DNA from: Eubacterium maltosivorans
Lineage (GTDB): Bacteria > Bacillota > Clostridia > Eubacteriales > Eubacteriaceae
Length of the DNA: 64,000 nucleotides
Reading direction: 5' to 3'
Assembly (NCBI RefSeq): GCF_002441855.2
Contig: NZ_CP029487.1
Span: forward strand, 62,001-126,000
Position 1 is the first letter of the stretch. Each line of letters begins with the position of its first letter. The notes under the pieces are model-generated. The model made no database searches, was not told the DNA's origin, and saw only the letters and a program-made list of their open reading frames with translations. Positions 1 through 8,485 of the stretch are shown here, in pieces. The translations under genes were made by a program, and so were the position numbers.

Positions 1-1
1 T

Positions 2-1045
2 TTTAAGGACCGTTTTTACCTGCTGCTGTTAGGGCCGGTGAATACTATAAAAGAGAGGCTGGAAGCCATGAGGCGGCAGATAGAAGCAGAGTTTGTGCGC
101 TGTATTGGTTATCCCTATTCGTTAGTGGTGAGCCTTGGACTCTGTGAGTATAATGATGACGTAAAAAGTGGAGACGAGTGGCTCATACGGGCAAACTATG
201 CGCTGGAAAGCGCTGAATTGCCTGTTGGGGATGGCTTCGCAATTTATGATAACGCCATGCAGAAAAATCTTCAGGAAGTCCGAAAGATTGAAAAACGGAT
301 GCAGTTTGGTATTGAGAACAATGAGTTCAGAATATATCTTCAACCGCAGTTTGAACTGGCAACAGGACGCCTGTCCGGTGCTGAAGCCCTGGTTCGCTGG
401 ATCAGTCCAGAGACTGGGTTGGTCAGCTGTCCGGATTATTTTATTCCTTTATTTGAGAAAAACGGTTTTATCAAAAAACTGGATCTTTACATGATGGAGC
501 AAACCTGCCGGGTGCTTAGGGACTGGAAAAAGCAGGCCCTTGAGCCGGTGCCCATCGCAGTGAACATTTCACGCCGCCATATCGGAGAGCCAGGCCTGGC
601 TAAGAGACTGCTTGAGATCTGCGAAGCTCATGGAGTACCGCCGGAATACATTGAAATTGAGATGACTGAAACCTTTGAGCTTGCGGAAAATAAAACACTT
701 CAGAAAGCTCTGATTACGTTGAAAAAAGCCGGATTTTCACTGGCTTTGGACGATTTCGGTAAGGAAAACACCTCCATAAGCTTGCTCCGGGAATCCTGCT
801 TCGATGTGATTAAATTTGATAAATCATTTTTGTCTGGCTGCATAGAGGATAAGCGCGCCCGGGGCCTGCTGAATTCTATGCTGCAGATGGTTAAGAACCT
901 TGGAATTAAGACACATGTAGAAGGGATTGAGCGCTGGGAAGAGGAAGATCTATTAAAAAAATACCAGTGTGACCGGGTGCAGGGGTTTTATTATGCAAAA
1001 CCCATGCCCGCAGATATGCTGACAAACTATTTGCCAAAAACATAA
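2..1045 (+). CDS. EAL-domain c-di-GMP phosphodiesterase, 5' end outside window
   Basis: The frame is open to the left edge, so the gene starts upstream. The first visible residues (DRFYLLL) and about 80 more look like the end of a degenerate GGDEF domain. A complete EAL domain follows. All the usual EAL active-site landmarks are present in order: EALVRW, the VNIS asparagine, EIEMTE, LALDDFG, the lysine of VIKFDKSF, HVEGIE, and QGFYYAKPM near the C-terminus. An active phosphodiesterase hydrolysing cyclic di-GMP to pGpG is therefore expected (established for the EAL family). The GGDEF-like part visible here is probably a sensory or regulatory remnant. A GTG at 38 is an in-frame possible start but lies inside the GGDEF-like fold, so I do not favour it. 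Input domains lie outside the window. Family confidence is high; signal and target are unknown. Confidence 0.9.
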   Translation, partial: FKDRFYLLLLGPVNTIKERLEAMRRQIEAEFVRCIGYPYSLVVSLGLCEYNDDVKSGDEWLIRANYALESAELPVGDGFAIYDNAMQKNLQEVRKIEKRMQFGIENNEFRIYLQPQFELATGRLSGAEALVRWISPETGLVSCPDYFIPLFEKNGFIKKLDLYMMEQTCRVLRDWKKQALEPVPIAVNISRRHIGEPGLAKRLLEICEAHGVPPEYIEIEMTETFELAENKTLQKALITLKKAGFSLALDDFGKENTSISLLRESCFDVIKFDKSFLSGCIEDKRARGLLNSMLQMVKNLGIKTHVEGIERWEEEDLLKKYQCDRVQGFYYAKPMPADMLTNYLPKT

Positions 1046-1200
1046 GCAGGGCTTGTGTTTTTTAACTCCAACAAAACAGGAAAAGCACAAATAAACGGGG
1101 GTATCGTAGCTGTGTGTTCTGCTTTGGAGGAGTTTTTTTATTGCCTGAAAGACACTTTATAAATAATATTTTTAATATTGTAGGTTTTTTAGAACGATTA

Positions 1201-1209
1201 TGGTATAAT
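1201..1209 (+). promoter_or_regulatory. Extended -10 promoter for the double GntR regulator
   Basis: TGGTATAAT is a perfect extended -10 element 43 bases before the ATG at 1253. No convincing -35 lies 17 bases upstream, which fits an extended -10 promoter. The 200-base gap before the gene is AT-rich and shows no other clear feature. Confidence 0.6.
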
Positions 1210-1252
1210 CAAGGCTACTAAACGCGTACAATCTGGAACCGGAGGACAGAGT

Positions 1253-2701
1253 ATGAGTGAATTAGCCACCCAGAATTTGGCAACCTATGTTTATGAAAAT
1301 CTGCTGCTTAGAATCATGACAGGAAAATTAAAAAAAGGCGATGTTCTGCCGTCCAGAAAGAAGCTGGCAGAAGAATACAATGTCGCGGAGATTACCGTCC
1401 GAACAGCGATTCAGATGCTGGCTCTAAACAGTATGGTGAGCACCTCTCAGGGAAAGGGAACGGTTGTCACTTTTGATATGCAGCATGACGAAAATTCGCA
1501 GTTTTATTGGAGTTTTATGTCTAAGCGTGTGGGCTCCATTGTGGATGTGATGCGGGCCACATCGCTGTTTTTTTCGGATATTATGATCTATGCGGCTCTA
1601 AACTGTGGCCCCAAAGATATTGCCCGTTTCAAACGGCTTTACATTGATTACCAGGAGGCCTGTGGAAGAAATATCGTTGTCTGCTTCAGCCGCTTCTGGA
1701 CAGAGCTTCTGGAAACATTGAAAAACGCGCTTGTCAAAGAGCTTTACCAGCAGATGGTTCAGTTTACCGGATTGTTTTCCATCATTTTTGAAGAAAAAAT
1801 GATGATGGATTTTAAAGAATGGTCACTGCCTTATCTGCAAGTCTTTTTTCGGGGAATAGAGGAGGGCGATCTGGACAAGCTGCAGCAGGGACTGGGCGCA
1901 GTGTTTGGAGATACCGAGTTTGTGACGTATTCCGAAATGTATAACGACAGGCTGGGGACAGAGGAACAGGTTCCTTTTTACTGGTTTATCAGCAGTGAAC
2001 GTCACAACCTGACGGACTCCATTATTAATGTTATTCTGAAACGTATTGAAATCGGCGAATACCAGATTGGGGACTCTATCCCCTCCCTTAATGCGATCCG
2101 GGAGGAATTTCAGGTTTCAGTCAAAACTGCCAGAAGCGCCCTTTCCAGTCTGGAGGAGACAGGCGTGGTCGAACGGTCCCAGGGGAAAAAGGCAGTGGTC
2201 ACTAAACGTGAGGCCATCCGAATAGACAAGGAAAAAATACCAGTGCGGCAGATGCGGAACGACCTGAAAAATCTGCTGGACGCCCGTGCCGCTTTGCTGC
2301 TTACCCACAAGACCTTTGTCCGTGAGGCGTTAAAGGGAAAACGCAAAAATGAAGGGCTCTGCCAGCAGAAGAGCCGGCTGAAGACAGTGACCTACCATTC
2401 GCCGATCCCCCTGTTTAATGAGATGATTCTGCAGATAGAATCACCGACTCTTCGTCATATTTATACGCAGCTTGAGAACATCCTGATTAAAGGCAGTTAT
2501 TACAGGCAAACCGCTGATTATGATTACAGCGACCGTGTCAGCGCTATTATGGAAAATTATGAAAAGGCCCTGAACGCTTATCTTGAGGAGGACGAGGAAA
2601 TCCTGGTGAAAAGCCTGTATGCGGTTATTCGTATACAATACGATGTGACAGTGGATTACTGCCGCAGAAAAGGCGTTTTGGTCGAGCGGCCCATTACCTA
2701 A
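1253..2701 (+). CDS. Transcriptional regulator with two GntR-type winged-helix domains
   Basis: This 482-residue protein has two separate GntR-type DNA-binding domains. The first spans about residues 8-75 (LKKGDVLPSRKKLAEEYNVA, then SQGKGTVV at the wing). The second spans about residues 253-320 (YQIGDSIPSLNAIREEFQVS, then ERSQGKKAVV). Each is followed by a helical segment of 130-160 residues with no motif I recognise. Ordinary GntR proteins have one N-terminal HTH and one effector domain, about 230-250 residues, so this looks like an internal duplication of HTH plus effector halves. A GGAGG ribosome binding site precedes the ATG. It is monocistronic, between the EAL gene and a TetR gene. Ligand and targets are unknown. 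The duplicated architecture is visible in the sequence; any function beyond DNA binding is inference. Confidence 0.85.
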   Translation: MSELATQNLATYVYENLLLRIMTGKLKKGDVLPSRKKLAEEYNVAEITVRTAIQMLALNSMVSTSQGKGTVVTFDMQHDENSQFYWSFMSKRVGSIVDVMRATSLFFSDIMIYAALNCGPKDIARFKRLYIDYQEACGRNIVVCFSRFWTELLETLKNALVKELYQQMVQFTGLFSIIFEEKMMMDFKEWSLPYLQVFFRGIEEGDLDKLQQGLGAVFGDTEFVTYSEMYNDRLGTEEQVPFYWFISSERHNLTDSIINVILKRIEIGEYQIGDSIPSLNAIREEFQVSVKTARSALSSLEETGVVERSQGKKAVVTKREAIRIDKEKIPVRQMRNDLKNLLDARAALLLTHKTFVREALKGKRKNEGLCQQKSRLKTVTYHSPIPLFNEMILQIESPTLRHIYTQLENILIKGSYYRQTADYDYSDRVSAIMENYEKALNAYLEEDEEILVKSLYAVIRIQYDVTVDYCRRKGVLVERPIT

Positions 2702-2777
2702 GCCAAAAAGGGATTTGCTTAACTTAAGGAAGTAAAAACTTTTGCTGAAGCCTGACAAAAAACTACCCTTACTTTCC

Positions 2778-2829
2778 TTGACGAACGCGGGAGTAAAACT
2801 TATAATTAAAAGCGACACGTATGTCGTTT
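2778..2829 (+). promoter_or_regulatory. Sigma-A promoter and palindromic operator for the TetR gene
   Basis: TTGACG at 2778-2783 and TATAAT at 2801-2806 are separated by exactly 17 bases. Just downstream, at about 2810-2829, is an inverted repeat with arms CGACA and TGTCG around CGTA, extended by A-tracts and T-tracts. Its place over the transcription start suits autorepression by the TetR protein at 2840. Confidence 0.75.
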
Positions 2830-2839
2830 TGGAGGTTTT

Positions 2840-3418
2840 ATGAGTACACTGAAGGCTGATATGAAGCGGAATTATATTTTAGACAAGGCGCGGGATGTTT
2901 TTATCCAGAAGGGTTTTGCCGCCGTTACCATGAAGGACATTGTGGAAGCCTGCGACATCAGCCGCGGTGGACTGTACCGCTATTACGGATCGACCCGGGA
3001 GATTTTTCTGGCTCTGTTCCAGCGTGACGCTAAAGAGGAGCTGGAGCGTGTAGAGGTAGCGATTTGGGAGGAAATGTCTGCCAGAGACATTCTTTTTTCC
3101 TATATGAAGCGGCAGAAATGTGCCTTTGAGCAGGAGAGAACCACCTTATCCAACGCTGCTTATGAGTTCTTTCTGGAAAACCCCGATGACCGGGTGATCT
3201 TTCAGTGGCAGTTTGACGGTATCTCCGAGATGCTGCGGGAAATTTTGGAGTATGGGGTTCGAAAGGGTGAGTTTGTTTTGCCCGACACTGCGGCCTTTGC
3301 AAGACACCTGGCTCTTTTTATCAACAGCATGCAGCTTTCATTGCCCCTGCTAAACTTTCCGGGTCCGCGAATTGAGGAGCAGTTCGGATTGCTTTTAAGA
3401 CCGATTTTAGCCAGTTAA
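2840..3418 (+). CDS. TetR/AcrR family transcriptional regulator
   Basis: The 192-residue protein has a typical TetR N-terminus at about residues 10-56: an ILDKARDVFIQKGFA helix, then VTMKDIVEACDISRGGLYRY with the conserved glycine-tyrosine-tyrosine turn of the HTH. The C-terminal two thirds are helical and variable, as expected for ligand binding and dimerisation. TetR proteins are usually repressors released by a small molecule. The start has a GGAGG site about 5 bases upstream. The promoter overlaps a palindrome, so autoregulation is likely. No transporter or enzyme sits next to it on the same strand; the convergent neighbour is degV. Family is certain; ligand unknown. Confidence 0.9.
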   Translation: MSTLKADMKRNYILDKARDVFIQKGFAAVTMKDIVEACDISRGGLYRYYGSTREIFLALFQRDAKEELERVEVAIWEEMSARDILFSYMKRQKCAFEQERTTLSNAAYEFFLENPDDRVIFQWQFDGISEMLREILEYGVRKGEFVLPDTAAFARHLALFINSMQLSLPLLNFPGPRIEEQFGLLLRPILAS

Positions 3419-3425
3419 ACAATAA

Positions 3426-3467
3426 AAAATTCCCAGCCGGGTTCTTTGATTCGGCTGGGAATTTTTA
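3426..3467. terminator. Bidirectional terminator between tetR and degV
   Basis: Arms AAATTCCCAGCCG and CGGCTGGGAATTT flank a short loop, with a T-run on the right and an A-run on the left. It can serve both convergent genes. Confidence 0.9.
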
Positions 3468-3477
3468 GTTTATACGC

Positions 3478-4323
3478 TTATTTCGCTTTTAAAAAGACAA
3501 GGATGACCGCCCCGGGGCCGGTGTGTGTTCCGATGACGCAGCCTACCGGGTGCATTTCGATTTTGTCCAGATGGTGGTCGCGGATGGCCTGGGCTTTAAA
3601 ATCCATGACCTGCTCCTTGTCCCGGGTATAGCCGAGATAGACCGGCACATTGGGGTCAAGCCCCTGAGCCTTGGCGATCTGCTCAGAGAGAATTTTATTA
3701 CCATTTTTCAACCCACGGGCCTTTGCCAGCATTTCAAGACTGCCCTGGTTCAGGGTAACGATGGGTTTGATCCGCAGCAGGGAGCCCATGGTGGCCGCGC
3801 CTTTGCCGAGACGGCCGCCCTTATGCAAATATTCCAGTGTGTCGACCATGGCCAGCAGTACCAGTCGGTGGCGGGCCTCATCAAGGACGGAGACGATCTC
3901 ATCAGCGGTTTTACCTTCAGCCCGCATGTTGACAGCGTATTCGACCAGCAGGCGCAGGCCCATGCTGGCGTTTAAGGTGTCGATGATGTGAATGCGGTCA
4001 TACTCCGCCATATTTTTGGCCAAGGTCGCGCTCTGGACTGTGCCACTGATTTTGCTGGACAGGAGCAGGACAATGACATCATCACCGGCCTTTTTTGCCT
4101 CCTCAAAATAAGGGAGAAACTGAGTGGGTGTTGGCTGTGAGGTGGTCGGCAGGGTTTTTGAGCTCTCAAGGATCGGATAAAATTCCTCAATGCTGATATC
4201 CACACCTTCATCGTATTGGTTGTCGCCTACGATGACCTTAAGCGGGACGATGGAGACATCCAGCTTTTTGGCCTCCTCCTGCGAAATATCGGAAGTTGAA
4301 TCGGTAATAATTTTTATAGACAT
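3478..4323 (-). CDS. DegV family fatty-acid-binding protein
   Basis: The 281-residue protein has the DegV signature throughout: IITDSTSDIS at the N-terminus, VPLKV, the TSQPTP segment that lines the lipid-binding cleft, LSSKISGT, VDTLEYLHKGGRLGK, and a terminal HTGPGAV motif. DegV/FakB proteins bind a fatty acid and, in many Bacillota, present it to the kinase FakA for phosphorylation (established for the family). No fakA is in this window, and genomes usually carry several DegV paralogs. Length is normal. A terminator shared with the TetR gene lies just after the stop. Confidence 0.93.
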   Translation of the reverse strand: MSIKIITDSTSDISQEEAKKLDVSIVPLKVIVGDNQYDEGVDISIEEFYPILESSKTLPTTSQPTPTQFLPYFEEAKKAGDDVIVLLLSSKISGTVQSATLAKNMAEYDRIHIIDTLNASMGLRLLVEYAVNMRAEGKTADEIVSVLDEARHRLVLLAMVDTLEYLHKGGRLGKGAATMGSLLRIKPIVTLNQGSLEMLAKARGLKNGNKILSEQIAKAQGLDPNVPVYLGYTRDKEQVMDFKAQAIRDHHLDKIEMHPVGCVIGTHTGPGAVILVFLKAK

Positions 4324-4448
4324 GGATAATTCCTCTCTGTTTTCATTTGAAATTTAAAATAACTTTAACTTAAAACTATTAGCATTTATAATTTTATCAG
4401 AGAATGCTTAAATGTCAAGGAGTTTTCAAAAGTTTTCATTTTTCTAAA

Positions 4449-4484
4449 GTAAAAAGCCGCGGCCAAAGGTGGCTGCGGCGGGCA
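4449..4484 (-). terminator. Terminator of the FetAB-like operon
   Basis: Read on the minus strand, a GC-rich stem (GCCGCAGCC with GGCCGCGGC) is followed by CTTTTTAC. It lies 25 bases past the fetB-like stop. Confidence 0.75.
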
Positions 4485-4509
4485 GGCTTACAGATGAAAA
4501 AGGGATAAT

Positions 4510-5304
4510 CTACTGCTTTCTGTCGATGAGCTGGGCGTCTTTTGTGAAAAAGGTTTTATAACCCAGGGTGACAAACAGAACCACCGTGATGGCTGTGCAG
4601 CCCAGAATAGCCAGCATGATGCCGATCTGGTATTTGATGGCAGTCAGAGGAAAGGTCCCTGAGAGGATCTGGCCAGTCATCATGCCTGGCAGGGAGACAA
4701 TGCCCATAGTAAGCATGTTGTTCATGGTGGGGAGAATGGCGCTGTCAAAGGCGTCGTTGACGATATCCCGGGTTGCGGCCTTTGGGGTGGCACCCAGCAT
4801 GAGGGCGCTTTCGATCTGGTCGTGCCTTTCAAGCATGGCGCTGCACAGCTTGTTGGCCCCGAGGGCAATACCTGTCATGGCGTTGCCGACGATCATGCCG
4901 GAGATGGGAATCATGTACTGAGGGTTAAACCAGGGCGTAACATGCAGCACACCCAGCATGAAAATGACTGCGGTGATGCTGTAGCCGGCTGCCATGGAAA
5001 CTGCGATGAGCTGCCTGAGCTTTTTGCTCATGGGCGTTTTTACACGCTTCAGGGCATTGAAAATGGCAAATCCAACCATGACGGAGAGCATCAGCAGTGT
5101 CAGCCACCAGCTGGGGTTTTCGAAAACATACATTAAAATATAGCCCATCACTGTGAGCTGGAGAGTCATGCGGGTGGTGGCAATAAGGATCATTTTTTCA
5201 CGTTTGATGCCCCTTGCCTTAAAGATGACCAACAGCAGAAGCACAAAGATATAGGCGATGGCGAGGTTAAGAATGGAAAGATCCATAACCGTACTGTTAT
5301 TCAT
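4510..5304 (-). CDS. fetB: FetB-like ABC transporter permease (UPF0014 family)
   Basis: From the ATG at 5304 the protein is 264 residues with about seven hydrophobic segments. It carries features of the UPF0014/FetB family: IPISGMIVGNAMTG in the middle and SLPGMMTGQILSG towards the end. FetAB of Escherichia coli is linked to iron export and oxidative-stress resistance; substrate identity is inference here. A longer reading frame extends 35 residues upstream, but that part is arginine/proline-rich, overlaps the ATPase gene in another frame, and is unlikely to be translated. The start overlaps the end of the ATPase gene by 8 bases, so the two are probably translationally coupled. Confidence 0.88.
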   Translation of the reverse strand: MNNSTVMDLSILNLAIAYIFVLLLLVIFKARGIKREKMILIATTRMTLQLTVMGYILMYVFENPSWWLTLLMLSVMVGFAIFNALKRVKTPMSKKLRQLIAVSMAAGYSITAVIFMLGVLHVTPWFNPQYMIPISGMIVGNAMTGIALGANKLCSAMLERHDQIESALMLGATPKAATRDIVNDAFDSAILPTMNNMLTMGIVSLPGMMTGQILSGTFPLTAIKYQIGIMLAILGCTAITVVLFVTLGYKTFFTKDAQLIDRKQ

Positions 5305-5932
5305 GGGCGTAGCCTCCTGTCCGTCCGTTCTCAATGCGGATCGTCCCCTCCGGGTAAAGGCCGGAGACCTCCTCGGAGTGGGTGACCATGATAAGTTCCT
5401 TTTTTTCACGGATCACAAAATCTGCCAGATTAGTGATGATGAAATGCTCCGTTTCCTTATCCAGCGCTGCCGAGGGCTCGTCCAGCAGATAGACCTCCGC
5501 GTCCATGAGCATGACACGGGCCAGGCAGAGCCGCTGCTTCTCACCGCCTGAAAGGCTGAGACAGGGATCATCCAGCGGCTTGTCCAGTTTCACCTGCTCG
5601 AGAGCGTTGAGCAGGCGGTCCCTTGACGCGGGCAGCTTCTCAGAAAAGCGGAGGCCGATCTGTAAATTTTCTTCGAGGCTGCCGCTGTAGATTACCGGGT
5701 TCTGCCCGAGCATAACAACCTCACGGCGCAGGGATACAGACGGGATATCAGCGAGGTCACTGCCGTTATAGATAATGGCCCCGCTGTCGGGGCTATACAG
5801 CTTGTTTAAATGTTTGAGCAGCGTGGTTTTTCCGCTGCCTGAGGAGCCGATAATACAGGTGATGGGACGGTCGATGGTCAGGGCCTCGATGTCCAGAATG
5901 TTCTTGAATTTTAGGTTGCAGATTTCAAACAC
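5297..5932 (-). CDS. fetA: FetA-like ABC transporter ATP-binding protein
   Basis: I place the start at the GTG at 5932 (211 residues), which has an AAAGGAAAA site upstream and begins FEICNLKFKN as this family does. An in-frame ATG at 6016 would add 28 lysine-rich residues that look like leader DNA. Motifs: Walker A GSSGSGKTT at about residues 29-37, the Q-loop in VMLGQNPV, signature LSLSGGEKQRL, Walker B VYLLDEPSAALD, and the switch histidine in MVTHSEE. It energises the FetB-like permease encoded immediately downstream. Adjacent overlapping genes support one operon. Confidence 0.88.
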   Translation of the reverse strand: MFEICNLKFKNILDIEALTIDRPITCIIGSSGSGKTTLLKHLNKLYSPDSGAIIYNGSDLADIPSVSLRREVVMLGQNPVIYSGSLEENLQIGLRFSEKLPASRDRLLNALEQVKLDKPLDDPCLSLSGGEKQRLCLARVMLMDAEVYLLDEPSAALDKETEHFIITNLADFVIREKKELIMVTHSEEVSGLYPEGTIRIENGRTGGYAHE

Positions 5933-6101
5933 AGCTTTTTTCCTTTTTATTTTTATTCTAGCACATTTTACGCGCTGAGAGTAGCCTAAATAAAAGGCCG
6001 TGTTCTTGAAAAGCACAGGATAAACTAAAGAAAGCCGGCGTAAAATAATCTTATATTAAAATTATGACGAAGCGGAGACGGCATCGTTTAAGGAAATAAT
6101 T

Positions 6102-6130
6102 AAAAAGATCTGAATTCCAGATCTTTTTTT
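6102..6130 (+). terminator. Orphan rho-independent hairpin upstream of the glycan operon
   Basis: AAAAGATCTG and CCAGATCTTTTTTT form a short perfect stem with an AATT loop and a T-run. It sits between two divergent genes, before the promoter at 6140, so no coding gene obviously uses it. It may insulate the operon or end a short transcript. Confidence 0.6.
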
Positions 6131-6139
6131 GAGTTGAAT

Positions 6140-6168
6140 TTGACCCGCCTTTTTATATGACGTATAAT
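6140..6168 (+). promoter_or_regulatory. Sigma-A promoter of the sugar-modification operon
   Basis: TTGACC at 6140-6145 and TATAAT at 6163-6168 are spaced 17 bases apart, 36 bases before the first ATG. No other strong promoter is visible until 11.6 kb. Confidence 0.8.
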
Positions 6169-6203
6169 AGGTAGCGTGAGAAATAAACAAACGAGGCGAC
6201 AAT

Positions 6204-7334
6204 ATGATTACATTTAATAAACCTCCCTTTATGGGGGACGAATTCAAATATATCAAGGAGGCGATCGACAATAAGCAGATCAGCGGCGACGGCGCCTTCA
6301 CGGCCAGATGCAAGGCCTGGCTGGAAAAAAGCTGCGGTGCGCCGGAGGTGCTGCTGACAACCTCCTGTACCCATGCCCTTGAGATGGCAGCTCTGCTTTT
6401 GCAGATACAGCCGGGCGACGAGATCATCATGCCTGCCTATACCTTTGTGTCCACCGCCGATGCCTTTGTGCTGCGGGGGGCACGCATTGTTTTTGTGGAT
6501 ATCCGTCCGGATACGCTGAATATTGATGAAAAACAGATTGAAGCCGCGATTACCTCAAAGACCCGCGCCATTGTCCCGGTGCACTACGCCGGCGTTTCCT
6601 GCGAGATGGATACCATCAGCAGCATCGCCGCGGCATACGGCCTTAGTGTGGTGGAGGACGCGGCCCAGGGAGTGATGGCTTTTTATAAAGGGAAAGCTCT
6701 CGGCACCCTCGGTGATTTTGGCTGCTTCAGCTTTCATGAAACAAAAAACTACAGCATGGGCGAGGGCGGCGCTATTTTGATCAATGATCTGAAATACAAG
6801 GAAGAGGCTGAAATCATCCGGGAAAAGGGAACCAACCGAAGCCGTTTTTTCCGGGGTGAGATCGACAAATACACCTGGGTGAACCACGGCTCGTCCTATC
6901 TTCCGAGCGATATGAACGCAGCTTATCTGTGGGCGCAGCTGGAGCACGCGGATGAAATTAACAACGACCGGCTGGCCAGCTGGAATTATTACCGCGACGC
7001 GCTTCTTCCCCTGGCCCAGAGAGAACAGATTGAGCTGCCTTTTATTCCAGAGGAGTGCACACACAACGCCCACATGTTTTATATCAAGGCCCGGGATCTT
7101 GAGGAGAGAACCGCGTTCATGGCCCACATGAGGGAGGCCGGCATTCAGGCGATTTTTCATTATATTCCGCTGCACACCGCGCCCGAGGGCTTGAAGGTTG
7201 GCCGTTTCAGCGGCGAGGACCGTTACACGACCAGCGAGAGCGAGCGGCTTGTGCGGCTGCCTATGTACTATGGACTGGCAAGGGAAGATCAGAACCGGGT
7301 GATCAGTGCCATCGAAGACTTTTACCGGGTGTGA
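6204..7334 (+). CDS. DegT/DnrJ/EryC1/StrS family sugar aminotransferase
   Basis: The 376-residue enzyme belongs to the PLP-dependent aminotransferases that make amino sugars from nucleotide-linked ketosugars. Visible landmarks: substrate-binding start ITFNKPPFMGDEF, TTSCTHALEMA near residue 55, EDAAQG (aspartate about 152 contacting PLP), and FSFHETKNYSMGEGG with the Schiff-base lysine at about residue 181. The sequence resembles the WecE/ArnB group. It is the first gene of a tightly packed operon with an ATP-grasp enzyme, a polyprenyl-phosphate glycosyltransferase and flippase-like subunits, so the amino sugar is probably destined for a lipid carrier. No nucleotide-sugar dehydratase is in the operon, so the ketosugar must come from elsewhere. 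Confidence 0.9.
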   Translation: MITFNKPPFMGDEFKYIKEAIDNKQISGDGAFTARCKAWLEKSCGAPEVLLTTSCTHALEMAALLLQIQPGDEIIMPAYTFVSTADAFVLRGARIVFVDIRPDTLNIDEKQIEAAITSKTRAIVPVHYAGVSCEMDTISSIAAAYGLSVVEDAAQGVMAFYKGKALGTLGDFGCFSFHETKNYSMGEGGAILINDLKYKEEAEIIREKGTNRSRFFRGEIDKYTWVNHGSSYLPSDMNAAYLWAQLEHADEINNDRLASWNYYRDALLPLAQREQIELPFIPEECTHNAHMFYIKARDLEERTAFMAHMREAGIQAIFHYIPLHTAPEGLKVGRFSGEDRYTTSESERLVRLPMYYGLAREDQNRVISAIEDFYRV

Positions 7335-7354
7335 ACGTGAAGGAGAATGGATCG

Positions 7355-8485
7355 ATGAAGGAGAAAATTGCAATTATCGGCGCCAGTGAGTTTCAGAATC
7401 CGCTGATTCTGAGGGCAAAGGAGAAGGGCTATGAAACCCATGTTTTTGCCTGGGAGGCAGGAGATATCGGTGAAAAAACAGCCGATGTCTTTCACCCTGT
7501 CAGCATTGTTGATAAGGAAAAGATTCTGGAAATCTGCAAAGCCGAGGAGATTGCGGGAATCTGCTCCATTGGCTCAGATCTTGCGTCCCTGACCGTCAGC
7601 TATGTGGCTGAGGCCCTGGGGCTTCGGGGGAATTCCATGGCGTCTGCTGAGCTCAGCACCAATAAATACGCTATGCGCTGTGCCTTTCAGGCCGCGGATG
7701 ATCCGATTCCCGGCTTTATGGAGGGAGATGCGGCCACCCGCCCCCAGGACGTGGCGCTTACGTACCCGCTGATCGTAAAACCTACAGACCGGTCTGGAAG
7801 CCGGGGAGTTACAAAGATCGAGGGCCCGGATGGGCTGGAAGCCGCCATTCATAAAGCCCTTGAGGATTCCTTTGAAAAAAAGGTCATGATTGAGGAGTTT
7901 GTGGAGGGAAGAGAGTACAGTGTGGAGTGTATCTCTTATGAGGGAATTCATGTTTTTCTTGCGCTGACGGAAAAAAGAACTACCGGTGCGCCTAATTTTA
8001 TCGAAAAGGGACATTTGCAGCCAGCCGAGGTCACACCTGCTCTGCGCAACCAGATCATCACCATTGTCAAAAAAGCACTGGATACCCTCCAGATAAGATT
8101 TGGCGCGTCTCATTCAGAAATCATTATCCAGAAAAACGGTGTTATCCGCATTGTTGAGATCGGTGGCCGAATGGGAGGAGACTGTATCGGCTCACATCTG
8201 GTGCCCTTGTCCACTGGCTATGACTTTGTGGGCATGGTCATTGATATTGCCTGTGGGAAGGCGCCGGATTTTTCCATTATCCACGAGCCCTCCCCGGTCG
8301 AAATCCGTTTTATTTTTGGACCGGAGGATCTGGCAGACTACGAGGCCATGAAAGCGGCGGAAAAGGATCGGATTGTGTTCACCTCCTTACCGGAAAAGCT
8401 GGATGATCACCCGGTTACAGACAGCTCGAGCCGCTATGGCTTTTATATTTTTGAAAAGGAAAGGGTGGGTGTGAATGTCGATTAG
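7355..8485 (+). CDS. ATP-grasp ligase in the sugar-modification operon
   Basis: Starting at the ATG at 7355 (376 residues), which has AGGAG nine bases upstream, the protein opens with a pre-ATP-grasp Rossmann segment (KIAIIGASEFQNPL). The ATP-grasp core includes NKYAMR, YPLIVKPTDRSGSRGV, MIEEFVEGREYSVE, and metal-ligand-like VEIGGRMGGD. These enzymes join a carboxylate to an amine or similar nucleophile via an acyl phosphate. A GTG at 7331 overlapping the previous stop is an alternative start. In context it may acylate the amino group installed by the preceding aminotransferase, perhaps with an amino acid; that is inference. It overlaps the next gene by 11 bases. Confidence 0.82.
   Translation: MKEKIAIIGASEFQNPLILRAKEKGYETHVFAWEAGDIGEKTADVFHPVSIVDKEKILEICKAEEIAGICSIGSDLASLTVSYVAEALGLRGNSMASAELSTNKYAMRCAFQAADDPIPGFMEGDAATRPQDVALTYPLIVKPTDRSGSRGVTKIEGPDGLEAAIHKALEDSFEKKVMIEEFVEGREYSVECISYEGIHVFLALTEKRTTGAPNFIEKGHLQPAEVTPALRNQIITIVKKALDTLQIRFGASHSEIIIQKNGVIRIVEIGGRMGGDCIGSHLVPLSTGYDFVGMVIDIACGKAPDFSIIHEPSPVEIRFIFGPEDLADYEAMKAAEKDRIVFTSLPEKLDDHPVTDSSSRYGFYIFEKERVGVNVD

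Noticed and set aside
5305..5409. 35-residue N-terminal extension of the FetB-like permease
   Set aside because: Low-complexity Arg/Pro text overlapping the ATPase gene in another frame; ATG 5304 gives a normal family start.
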